Below, piece by piece: positions 23,932 through 33,800 of a DNA stretch of 64,000 nucleotides. A program made the translations under genes and the position numbers. Numbering within the stretch: the stretch's first letter is position 1; every line of letters begins with the position of its first letter. The notes beneath the pieces were generated by a model that was not told the origin of the DNA, did no database searches, and worked only from the letters and a program-made list of their open reading frames with translations. This stretch comes from JBEBVQ01 sp037190845 (GTDB lineage Bacteria; Bacteroidota; Bacteroidia; Chitinophagales; Chitinophagaceae): assembly GCA_037190845.1 (NCBI GenBank), contig JBBCJI010000007.1, forward strand, positions 1 through 64,000. Direction: 5' to 3'.

Positions 23932-24888
23932 TTAGCGGACGATAAACCGGATGGCATTTCCTTCTTGTGTCCGGATGTAGTACATACCGGGCGTAAGCGC
24001 AACCGTCTCCACGACAGAAGTATGATTCAGTTCAAGTACCAACCTGCCGGCAAGATTATAAATACCTCCTGTAACTGGCGCTGACAGCGCCAGTACATTC
24101 CCCTTCAACACAGGATTAGGATGCACATTGATCCTTTTATCAGCCGAAGCTTGCAGAGCAATTCCTGTCTGGGGAGTTACTTTGCTCACACGAATATTAT
24201 CAAGGCGGTACTTGGGCCGTGTCCCGCCCGAACCTGCTGCTTTTTTATCATAATAGAGCCAGCGATACTGTACATTCGCCTGATTCAGCAATTCAGCAGG
24301 CAGCTTCAGCGATTGATGCTCCGAAGCACCCGCTACATTTCCTTCTGAAGTGATCTCAACTACCGGATCCACATCCTGGAAGTTATCAGTAGTATTGGCA
24401 CGTGCCTGCAACCGGACAGCATAATGGCGGGGTATCCCGGGATCGCCTCCGTCCCCGACTGTCAGCAATTGTATATCGTATTCCAGAAAAGCGCTGTCGA
24501 GTCCCGTGGTATTCAGTCCCAGCACTACTCCACCAACATATACATTCCGTGTATTATCCCCATCTACGCAATTATCATACTGCGCGCTTCCCGTATTCAG
24601 GAAAGCGATACCATCGTTATTCAGCCCCAGAAAACGCGGACGGCTATCCAGATTGTAACCACAGTGCCAGTCGCCGGTAAGCGGTGTATAGATCAGATCA
24701 GGCTTATCCTGATCACTCACATGAAAGGCCAGACCTTCCGGGAAGGTGCCGGCTGCCGATGATACCTGCCAGGCATCAAAATTGTAATCGCCTGTTGAAA
24801 GATCAAAAGGCGCAGGATTGGTTTGTGCTACTGCGCCTGAAAAAGACAGGATGCCTGCCACTGCGAAAAACAATACTTGTTGTTTCAT
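23932..24888 (-). CDS. Secreted protein with T9SS type A sorting domain
   Basis: This 318-residue protein has a signal peptide (MKQQVLFFAVAGILSFSGAVAQ) and a body (about 22-235) that looks like a beta-sandwich, with a HYAVRLQARANTTDNFQDVDPV strand and a RPKYRLDNIRVSKV end resembling choice-of-anchor or carbohydrate-binding lectin-like domains. The last 75 residues are a T9SS sorting tail (INVHPNPVLKGNVLAL ... LTPGMYYIRTQEGNAIRFIVR). It is upstream of, and read in the same direction as, the SdiA-like/porin/lipoprotein genes, but a strong terminator lies between them. Function unknown. Confidence 0.82.
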   Translation of the reverse strand: MKQQVLFFAVAGILSFSGAVAQTNPAPFDLSTGDYNFDAWQVSSAAGTFPEGLAFHVSDQDKPDLIYTPLTGDWHCGYNLDSRPRFLGLNNDGIAFLNTGSAQYDNCVDGDNTRNVYVGGVVLGLNTTGLDSAFLEYDIQLLTVGDGGDPGIPRHYAVRLQARANTTDNFQDVDPVVEITSEGNVAGASEHQSLKLPAELLNQANVQYRWLYYDKKAAGSGGTRPKYRLDNIRVSKVTPQTGIALQASADKRINVHPNPVLKGNVLALSAPVTGGIYNLAGRLVLELNHTSVVETVALTPGMYYIRTQEGNAIRFIVR

Positions 24889-25095
24889 TTGTTGTATGGA
24901 TTATAAAATTGAGTTTAATAAAATGTTTTGCATAAACATGAATACGTGTTGTAACAGAAAAAGAAATACATTTTATGGAAAAGCGCCAGCAAACCATAAA
25001 CCGCTCTACCGTAAATTCTCGTCGCTGCAGCCCGTCCGGCGCACCGGTTTCAATCGTCATAAAACTTCTGTATATCCTCAATTTCTTCTTCCCGT

Positions 25096-27597
25096 TTACC
25101 TTACCAATGTTACATCTCCCTTCCGCTGAATCTGCGTACCTTCAACACAAAACGCCGTAATCTTATAGTGATATGTGCCGATTTCCGCCACAACACCTTT
25201 ATACATCCCATCCCACCGGCGGGAAATATCATTGGAAACAAATACACGCTCTCCCCAGCGATTGTATATCTCAAGCTGATATCCACCCGAAGAAATCCGG
25301 CCGGATAAGACAGCGCCAAACATATCATTCAAACCATCTCCGTTAGGACTGAATGCATCGGGCAGCAACAGATCACAGCAAGACCTCGCCTCTGTATACA
25401 GTATAGCAGTGGCAGCACAGTTCTGCGCATCATAACCTCGTACAGAAACCAAAATGGATAAGGCATCAAGCAACCGGAATGTCAGCCGGTCGCCATTACC
25501 GTACAGCCGGCCCTCCCCGTCATACCACTCGTATCGCTCAGCTCCTAAAGCTGTCAGATGCAGCGAATCCCCCAGACAAGGCTCATCATACCTGTCTGCA
25601 ACAACAGCAACCGAAGGCAGAGGCAATACCTCGAGATATAAAAAAATCACTGAATCGCATCCACCGGAAGCCGCAATCGTGTCTCTGTAGAGACCTGGAT
25701 CTGTTAATATTTTATCCTGGAATAAATATTCTTCACCGGAACAAATACGCGCATACACCGTATCTGAAACCGGCGGGACAACTGTCAGATACAGATACAG
25801 AACACTATCACAGCCAAAAGAATTTTTAAGCACCTGGCGGTAGCTGCCGCTTTCGGTATACACCTGACCGTCTATTACAAACTGTGTACAAGCGGTATGT
25901 ATCAGCGTATCCGTATTTTTACCGATATGCAGGTCAAAAATCACCACGCTGTCGCAACCATAACGACCTGCGAAGGTGTGTGTGTACAGGCCGTTTGCCG
26001 CATAAACCACCGTATCCAGCACCAGACTGTCGCATACCGTCAGCGAGGTATAAAAAGTATCCGAACATTCCTGCCCAAACTTCAGCACAAAAATATCCTG
26101 ACTGCCACTTTGAGATGTGAGATTATATACCGGGGTGTCGGGATTGAAATCAACCGTATGCATAAAATCTCCTGCCAGGTATATGCTATGTAGTTCATCC
26201 ACAAATACGGCACCGCCGGAACTTCTTCCCTGCGTCCTGTTTATATTGACAAATTGCCTGGCCCAGATAAAATCTCCAGAGATATTTAATTTCAGCAGGA
26301 AGGCATCATAAAGATCCACAGAAGATGTCATATTGAATTGCCCGGGGCCCGGATCAAAATCTGATGTACCGATAAAACGACCGGTTACATACAAATTCCC
26401 CAATAGATCAGTGGCAAGCGAGGTGCCATAGTGAAAACCATAATATTGGGTATTTGTAGACCCTATAGCTTTGGCATAAATAAAATTCCCGGCAGCCGAG
26501 AGCTTGGCAACAAAAATCGACGACCGGCCGGTAGCCGAGAGGTTGTACACACCTGTACCCGGATCGAAATCTACCGTTCTCGAGAAACTCCCGGTAGTAT
26601 AAATATCACCACCGTCATCTATTCTTATATCAAGTACCTGTTCTCCCCCACTTCCTGTGCCAGTAGTTTCAAAGTTTTTTACCCAGACAAAATTACCTCC
26701 TGCGTCAAGGTGCAACACATAGATATTCCCATCTGCAGACTGGAAACCAGATTGCACATACCCACTCGCATAAAGAGTAACGATACCCGGCCCCGGATCA
26801 AAATCTGCATAGTTCTGGAAGATACCCGTTGCAAATACATTCCCGGACGGATTTACGTCAAGACTTGTAAAAGGGTCATAAAACGGACCACCCCAGTGTT
26901 TTGCCCAGATAAAAACACCATTAGCATCCAGCTTACAGACAAAAGGATCCCCATCACCGTGATCTGTCAAAGTAAAGACACCGGCTCCGGGATCAAAATC
27001 GCCGGAACCATGAAAATTGCCCCCTACATATACGTTCCCCTGACCATCGAGCCGTACAACATGACCAGTAGCGTAAGCACCTGCCGCAATATGCTTTGCC
27101 CATACAAAATTCCCTGCACTATCCAGCTTACAAACAAAAGCACTGGCATCCGGATGCCCGTTCAGGTTAAATATTCCGGGACCGGGATCAAAATCGACCG
27201 TTCCGGTAAAACGCCCCGCCACATATACATTTCCTGCCGGGTCGGTGATGACAGAAAGGCCATGATCCTGCTCAATGCTTCCGATGCGTTTGGCCCAAAG
27301 ATATTGCCCGGCAGCATTCAGTTTGGATATAAAAATGTCTGCCCTGTTAAAAGCGGTACCGGAAGCAGCCGTCAGTAAAGCCATACCCAACCCGGGATCA
27401 AAATCTGCCACAGTAGTGAATCCGCCTGTTGTATAAACATTTCCCCATCGATCTACCGTCACATCATCAGTCCAATCATTGTCTCCACCGCCCATTTTAC
27501 GCGCCCACTCAAGATCCTGCGCAACACACACAACTGCCCAGGTACAGAATATTACCGCAACAAACGATCTTATAAGAAAACGGAAAAAATTCTTCAT
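25096..27597 (-). CDS. Seven-repeat DFDPG propeller protein with T9SS type B tail (cargo A)
   Basis: About 833 residues from the Met at 27597, which begins a proper signal peptide (MKNFFRFLIRSFVAVIFCTW ... CVAQ). Seven DFDPG-type repeats (about 50-480) each follow the pattern GNVYVGG.F.G..DFDPG...F..KLD..GNFVWAK and probably form a seven-bladed propeller; the seventh is altered to DFNPD. Three Cys repeats follow (YGCDSVV, FGCDSVL, GGCDSVI), then a short Ig-like domain and a CHU_C domain (LPDAFSPNGDGLNDMF ... IYNRWGERVFVSND ... GDVTLVR), the T9SS type B signal. The best paralogue is cargo D (34743-37271). The upstream region carries the two-box element shared with cargoes D and E. Probably a surface adhesin or matrix protein; ligand unknown. 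Confidence 0.85.
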   Translation of the reverse strand: MKNFFRFLIRSFVAVIFCTWAVVCVAQDLEWARKMGGGDNDWTDDVTVDRWGNVYTTGGFTTVADFDPGLGMALLTAASGTAFNRADIFISKLNAAGQYLWAKRIGSIEQDHGLSVITDPAGNVYVAGRFTGTVDFDPGPGIFNLNGHPDASAFVCKLDSAGNFVWAKHIAAGAYATGHVVRLDGQGNVYVGGNFHGSGDFDPGAGVFTLTDHGDGDPFVCKLDANGVFIWAKHWGGPFYDPFTSLDVNPSGNVFATGIFQNYADFDPGPGIVTLYASGYVQSGFQSADGNIYVLHLDAGGNFVWVKNFETTGTGSGGEQVLDIRIDDGGDIYTTGSFSRTVDFDPGTGVYNLSATGRSSIFVAKLSAAGNFIYAKAIGSTNTQYYGFHYGTSLATDLLGNLYVTGRFIGTSDFDPGPGQFNMTSSVDLYDAFLLKLNISGDFIWARQFVNINRTQGRSSGGAVFVDELHSIYLAGDFMHTVDFNPDTPVYNLTSQSGSQDIFVLKFGQECSDTFYTSLTVCDSLVLDTVVYAANGLYTHTFAGRYGCDSVVIFDLHIGKNTDTLIHTACTQFVIDGQVYTESGSYRQVLKNSFGCDSVLYLYLTVVPPVSDTVYARICSGEEYLFQDKILTDPGLYRDTIAASGGCDSVIFLYLEVLPLPSVAVVADRYDEPCLGDSLHLTALGAERYEWYDGEGRLYGNGDRLTFRLLDALSILVSVRGYDAQNCAATAILYTEARSCCDLLLPDAFSPNGDGLNDMFGAVLSGRISSGGYQLEIYNRWGERVFVSNDISRRWDGMYKGVVAEIGTYHYKITAFCVEGTQIQRKGDVTLVR

Positions 27598-27662
27598 AAA
27601 TTCAGACAAAATCTTTTGACTTGTACCTGACGCACACAAAGTTGTTTCATTCGCCTGTGCAG

Positions 27663-27685
27663 GAATAGGCCCATTCGGGCTATTT
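27663..27685 (-). promoter_or_regulatory. Proximal box of the two-box element, cargo A
   Basis: In gene direction it reads AAATAGCCCGAATGGGCCTA, with the near-palindrome GAATGGGCCTATTC at its end. It is 68 bases upstream of the start codon. Matching boxes are at 37362-37385 and 46084-46107. Confidence 0.6.
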
Positions 27686-27732
27686 ACAAAATGCGCATGT
27701 ATTATATATTGACCTGAAACGTACAGCTCAGT

Positions 27733-27749
27733 ATTATCAAATTGTTTCC
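27733..27749 (-). promoter_or_regulatory. Distal box of the two-box element, cargo A
   Basis: In gene direction GGAAACAATTTGATAAT. It lies 68 bases upstream of the proximal box, almost exactly the spacing found before cargoes D and E. It may be a promoter -35-type element or a regulator site. Confidence 0.6.
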
Positions 27750-27797
27750 TGTTTTAGGATACCAGGCTTCGGATACATACCGGCAGAAAGCCCGGAT

Positions 27798-30737
27798 TCA
27801 TCTCAACAGCATCACATTCCCCTGTTTCCGTACATGGCGACCATGCGCAGTCGTAGCGTCTACGGTATACACATACACGCCTGCGGGCTGTGGCACACCC
27901 TGATATGTTCCGTCCCAGCCTGTGTGCAGGTCACGGGTTTCATACAGCTTTACCCCCCACCGGTTATACACGGAGAATGCATGCAGCGTCACACGACCAT
28001 AATGCACCGGACGCAAACGACCATTAGGTCCGTTGCCCGGTACGAAAGCATTCGGCACATCGATATAAGAATCCTCTTCCACAAATACATCTATCGTATC
28101 TGATGCCGGGCAGCCTTCTTCCGTACGTGCGTTTACAATATAACGGGTATGCACTTCCGGTGTAGCTACAGGATTGGAAATCCGCGGATCAGACAATCCG
28201 GATTCCGGGAACCATTCAAAATACAAGCAATTACCCCCCGGTTCCAAATGAATGGAACCTCCTGCGGCTATACGTGCTGAATCCCGCAATGATACCAATG
28301 CCGCAGGCAACACACGCACATGCACCACCTGCGTATCAAGACAGTTGTCTGCATCACGGCCATACACTGTATAAGCAACCGATGACGAAGGAAACACATA
28401 AGGAGTGGGTGACAGCGTATCGCTGATATATTCCGCAGGACGCCACACCTGCGATACCTGGCTGCCCCATACGCGCAGTTGCACGGTATCGCCGGGGCAG
28501 ATCGCAGTGTCAGGAGAAGCCGTAATAATGTCCGGCTGCGATACACGAATAAGCTTATCATCACTACCAGTACAACCGGCCGGCGTACTTACCGTCAATG
28601 TAAGCGTTGTGGTCTGATAGGCTGTGTATATAGGCTCGCGTACATCCGGGCCGGGGTTCAGACTACCGGGAGGATTCCAGGTATACGTATATAACGGATA
28701 ATCTGCAGGATCTGTTTCCGGCGCCAGCTGCAGTTTATTTCCGTAGCACAATGCCTGATCCCCGCCAAGATCCACAACCGGCGTGGGCTGCACTTCGATC
28801 AACAGCGAACGGATACTGTCTCTACACCCGGCGTAAGAAGCTGTGACAATATATTCCTGTGAACTGTCCGGGAGTATAACCGGAGCCATAACTGTCGTAT
28901 CTGTGATACCATGACCGGGAGCCCAGGCATAATCATACCGGGTATCACCGGTAACACGGACAGGAACTGCATCACCTGCACAGATAATTGTATCTCCGGT
29001 TATAAGATCAAATCCCTTCAGCACGGTCAGGCTGATCGTGTCCCGCGCGCTGCAATACTCCAGCCCATCAGGACGTACTACCACATAATAGGTGATATCA
29101 TCTCCTGCATCGGCAACCGGAGTTGCGCTTGCCGGATCATCCAGATACGTCACAGGCGTCCAGGCAATATGATAATCCGTACCGGGAACAGCCGGGAGAT
29201 TCAGAGTCAATTGCGTGGGATTCGTGACACAGGTAATAATATCCGGCCCGAGATCAATCACGGGGGGCGTCACTACTTTTATGGTAACGGTATCCCTGTT
29301 TTTATTACATACAGAAGCATTGTCTGTAACTACGGTATAATGAGTTGTCCGATCCGGCGCTGCTACCGGGTTGGGACATGTAGTGCAGCTCAGTGAGCTT
29401 AGTGGCGAGCCGCCGGGCAGCACCCCCCACTGAAAAAAATTCCCGCCTGCGGCAATCAGTTCTACCCGGTCACCGGGACAAAGCGAAGTGTCTTTAAAAA
29501 TGCCGGTAGCAGAGCTGATGTAAACCGGGATGGTAAACGTCTGTATAATGGGCAGCCCCGGCGGACGACAGGTAGAATCCTTTACGGTAAGCACCAGTAT
29601 CCTTAAACCGGTATCAAGATACCCGGGCGTCCAGGATATACAGACACGCAGGGAATCCGTACCCTGTCCTTCATAAGCAAACAGGGATCCCGGGAGCGCT
29701 GTGCTTCCGTTATCCGACAGCACCAGCATCGCATCTTTATCCGGAGATTTTACATCCACACAAAACCTTAATGCAGATCCTGCACATCCGTTCAGGCGCC
29801 CGGCATCCAGGGTCAGACCTGCCAGGGAAGCAGTATCTGTCTTTACGACAGGCTGCGGACTATAACAGGGCATCACCACAAACTGTATATCCCTCATTAC
29901 CGATCCGATCCGGACGCCGTTCCGGTATTCTGTAACACGAAGCGCAATCGCGGCCATTTGTACCACAACCGGTGTAAATGACAGTTCGCCCGTAGTACTG
30001 TTGAGGTTAAAAGTGCCCCCTGTCGAAAACGGTTCGCTCAGTGAATAGCCTCCTGTATAATTTATTACAGACGGAACACCGCTGCTGTTGCAGACCGCTA
30101 CGCCCTTACGGGGCTGAATATGTTCAAAATAAAGGGAATCAGCATTAACATCTACTGCCCCGTTATTATACGTGTACGGCTCGTTAAAGCAGATATAGGG
30201 CACCGGCTTTACAGAAAACCGGGGAGAGGAATTACCCTGCGCAGCCTCATTATTCAGCGTGGCTTCCGTCCACAGATCTGATCCGGCGGGACCAGCAAGA
30301 TTGGCAATTGCATTGTTTCTCGCATAGGCGCTTGCATAAAAGCGCCATGTATGACAGCGTGAAGGCAGCGTCACTTCGGCATTATATACCCATTCCTGGT
30401 ATCCCGGCAAATAACCGGAGTTGCAGGTAGTGGCATAACGGGGACAGGCAGGGCTGACCTCGGAACCATTGGCAGGATCGGAGACGGGGTACAATGTGAC
30501 ATTACCTGTAAAACCACTGCATTCATTGCGGTAACACACCGAGACCTCGCCGGGGGCGCCCGCCTGGTCGTTTTCGCAATCGCGGTAAAATTTGAACACA
30601 AGACGGTACGTGGAATCCCTCACCCATTCATATAACAATTCTCCGCCAGCTACATGAGAAGCATTTGCCTGTCGGGCGCTGCCTGTACAAAATACAAACA
30701 GCAATACCACCAGCCATCTGCCTATTTTAAAATCCAT
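27798..30737 (-). CDS. Large Ig-like repeat surface protein with variant T9SS type B tail (cargo B)
   Basis: About 979 residues from the Met at 30737 (signal peptide MDFKIGRWLVVLLFVFCTGS). The mature N-terminus SHVAGGELLYEWVRDSTYRLVFKFYRDC is characteristic of large cell-surface proteins of gliding-type Bacteroidota. Several Ig/PKD-like beta domains follow, each with paired Cys (for example DTAICPGDTVQLRVWGS and GCTGSDDKLIRV). The C-terminal CHU_C-like domain has the usual YNRWGVKLYET core and ends KQGNVMLLR, but the normal FSPNGDGxND entry is replaced by FVPGNGPNGRLRP. The C-terminal third closely resembles cargo C next to it, indicating local duplication. It is probably surface-exposed; partner unknown. 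Confidence 0.83.
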   Translation of the reverse strand: MDFKIGRWLVVLLFVFCTGSARQANASHVAGGELLYEWVRDSTYRLVFKFYRDCENDQAGAPGEVSVCYRNECSGFTGNVTLYPVSDPANGSEVSPACPRYATTCNSGYLPGYQEWVYNAEVTLPSRCHTWRFYASAYARNNAIANLAGPAGSDLWTEATLNNEAAQGNSSPRFSVKPVPYICFNEPYTYNNGAVDVNADSLYFEHIQPRKGVAVCNSSGVPSVINYTGGYSLSEPFSTGGTFNLNSTTGELSFTPVVVQMAAIALRVTEYRNGVRIGSVMRDIQFVVMPCYSPQPVVKTDTASLAGLTLDAGRLNGCAGSALRFCVDVKSPDKDAMLVLSDNGSTALPGSLFAYEGQGTDSLRVCISWTPGYLDTGLRILVLTVKDSTCRPPGLPIIQTFTIPVYISSATGIFKDTSLCPGDRVELIAAGGNFFQWGVLPGGSPLSSLSCTTCPNPVAAPDRTTHYTVVTDNASVCNKNRDTVTIKVVTPPVIDLGPDIITCVTNPTQLTLNLPAVPGTDYHIAWTPVTYLDDPASATPVADAGDDITYYVVVRPDGLEYCSARDTISLTVLKGFDLITGDTIICAGDAVPVRVTGDTRYDYAWAPGHGITDTTVMAPVILPDSSQEYIVTASYAGCRDSIRSLLIEVQPTPVVDLGGDQALCYGNKLQLAPETDPADYPLYTYTWNPPGSLNPGPDVREPIYTAYQTTTLTLTVSTPAGCTGSDDKLIRVSQPDIITASPDTAICPGDTVQLRVWGSQVSQVWRPAEYISDTLSPTPYVFPSSSVAYTVYGRDADNCLDTQVVHVRVLPAALVSLRDSARIAAGGSIHLEPGGNCLYFEWFPESGLSDPRISNPVATPEVHTRYIVNARTEEGCPASDTIDVFVEEDSYIDVPNAFVPGNGPNGRLRPVHYGRVTLHAFSVYNRWGVKLYETRDLHTGWDGTYQGVPQPAGVYVYTVDATTAHGRHVRKQGNVMLLR

Positions 30738-30805
30738 ACTATTACCACACATACAAACCGAAGGCTTTTACGTAATGTCTTTTATGCAAAATCTGCCGCA
30801 CTACC

Positions 30806-33800
30806 CTATCTCAGCAGAGTGACGTTTCCCTGTTTCCGCACATAACGGCCACGTACAGTCGTAGCTTCTACCGTATATACATACACACCTGCAGGCTGTA
30901 ACACACCCTGATACATACCATCCCAGCCGTCATTGAGATCACCGGTTTCATAGACCTTCACGCCCCAGCGGTTATACACGGAGAATGTATGCAACGTCAC
31001 GCGACCATAATGCACCGGACGCAAACGGCCATTAGGTCCGCTGCCCGGCGCAAAAGCATTCGGCACATCTATGTACGCATCATCTTCCACAAACACATCT
31101 ATCGCATCCGATGCCGGACAACCATCCTCCGTACGCGCGTTTACAATATAACGGGTATGCACGTCGGGTGTAGCGACAGGATTGGAAACACGCGGGTCAG
31201 ACAAGCCACTTTCCGGGAACCATTCAAAGTACAGGCAATTACCGGCGGGATCCAGACGCAGCGCACTTCCGCGGGCTATCCGCACCGAGTCGGGCAAGGA
31301 AACCAATGCAGCAGGTAACACCCGTACATGCACCGCTCTCGTATCCCCGCAGCCATCTGCATCTTGCCCATACACGGTATAGGTACGCGACTCCGGGGGA
31401 TATATATATGGCGTTGGAGCCAAAGTATCACTGATATAAACACCGGGACGCCATACATGAAATACATGATTGCCCCATACACGAAGCTGAACGGTGTCCC
31501 CCGGACAGATCGCTGTATCGGCGGAAACATGCATGTCCGGGATCTGTACCTGTATCAGGACATCATCGCTGCCTGTACAACCGGCCGGGGTACTTACTGT
31601 CAATGTAAGCGTGGTGGAAGCAACACCGGCAAAGAAAGGATCACGCACATTCGCCCCGGGGTTCAGTCCTCCGGGAGGAGTCCAGGTCCAGGTATAGAAC
31701 GGATAATCTGCCGGCTGCACTGCCGGTGAAAGGCGTATGTTTTCTCCATAGCATATCATGGTATCATTACCGGCATATACTTCCGGGACGGGTTGTACCG
31801 ATACATGAAATGAAACTGTGCTGTCGGGACAGCCGGGAGCAGATACAGTTACGAAATAAGTCCGCGAACTGTCCGGGGTAATCAAAGGCGACCTGGTCGC
31901 AGGATCAGAGACTCCCTGAACCGGCGTCCATGAATAACGAAAACGCTCATCTCCCCGTACGCGCGGACTTGCCGCATCTCCCAGACAGATAGCAGTGTCG
32001 TTGTTCTCAAGGCCAAAGTCCCCCAGCATATCCACGACCGTAATCCGGAGGGAATCTTCTGCCCGGCAACCATTGCTAAGCGTAACCACAGCCCGGTAAG
32101 TGATATCGGAAGCAAGGGTCGCCACAGGGTCAAATGATGCGGGATCATCCAGCCCTGCGGAAGGAGACCAGATAATAGTACTGCTCATTCCTGAAGGGGC
32201 CTGCACACCGGCATGAAGCTGAACTGAAGCATTTTTGCAGATCGTCATATCGCCGGAGAGCGTCAGCCCGGGAACAGGCAAAACTGTTATAACCCGCTCA
32301 AAAGTATCCCGCGTGATACATCCACTGTCTCCCCAGGCATATAGTCGTATCCGGTACGTACCCGGCGTATGATATGTATAAGAAGGCGACCGGAGAGAGG
32401 AAAAGCTGCCATTCCCAAAATCCCACAAAAAAGAATCTGCGACTGTGGATGTATTCACAATATCCGGAGTAAACGGCGCACAGCCTGTATAAAGGCCATT
32501 AGCCGTAGCAAATGAAGAACGTACAGAAGGAAGACCAAAATCAAATTTATAACTGATGCAATCCTGATTAAGGCCATTTAGTTTTACCGGTCCGAAAACT
32601 CCCGGTGTTATCGGGAACGTATCCGCGTTGCTGCAAAGCGAGTGATACAGGCGGCCATGCGGATCAAAACGGTGTACGGCCTCATGCGAATGATCCACGC
32701 TGGTACCAAAATAGGTAGCATACATCAAACCGGCAAAATCCGGCTGCAATACGCAAAACCAGAATTGGCGGTGGCTTTTCTGGTAAGCATCGTCTGTAAC
32801 AAGCATAATAGGCATCGGGTTCATCCCGGCTATGCAAATATTTCCGCAATCATCCAGTAAAAAAGCCGTAGGTATAAATCGTATCCCTCCTCCGATTGTA
32901 TTACCGATCCGGGTAGATCTCAGCGAGGCACTCAAATCCGGCGCCAGCTTATCAATAAACATATCTGTACCGTAGCGGGCATAGACCCCGGTGGGATGTA
33001 TGGGATAATTACCCAATGTCCGCCCCATCACATAAATATGATCATCTCGGTCTACCTGGCATCTGAAGGCATAATCTGCCTGATTGGTCCCCAGGTACGA
33101 AGAATGCACCAGTCCCTTGTCCGGATCAATAATGCAGACAAACCCGTCTGTTGCGCCGCCGGGGGATGAGGTATGGAGCACACCCGGAGTGGTCGGAAAA
33201 TCAGGAGATGTAGTAGCGCCGCAGACAACGATCTGGCCTTTACTGTTGAACCATAATCCATACAACGAATCGTCACCGCTTCCGCCCAGATAGGAGCTAT
33301 ATAATAGTTTGCTGCAGGACGGATCCAGCTTGATGATAAACCCGTCAAGGCTGCCACTCAAAGCTGTCTGAAAAGCATCTGTGGTCACGGGAAAATTCAG
33401 GGAATTCGTATTACTGATCACGTAAATATTACCTGAATCGTCAAAGGCGACTTCGCATGGACTGACCTTGGCATCTTCAAGCGAGATCCATTGCCCTGTA
33501 GCTTCCAGACCATCCCCCCCTATGTATGTGGCTCCCAAGAGCGCCGTTCCGGAAGCATTGAAATGGGCCACATACAAATCCCATGCGCCATTCAGCGTAT
33601 TATCAAAACATCCTGGCGTAACTGGTATGGTTGCAGACTCTGTCATACCTGTCACCACCAGCTCCATCCTGTCATTGACGGCAAGGCTGTTGGGGTGAGT
33701 GCGGTTCACAGCACCACCGTAATAAGTACAATAGATCAGCGCGCTCCCATCAGCCGATATTTTCTGAATGCCAACAATTCCTTCGTCGCCCCAGGAAGTC

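Noticed and set aside
26431..27378. 315-codon frame on the plus strand within cargo A
   Set aside because: Shadow of the minus-strand repeat gene; the product is low-complexity and repetitive (many I-K-T-Y) and matches no family. Similar shadows occur at 49029-49817 and 60220-61083.
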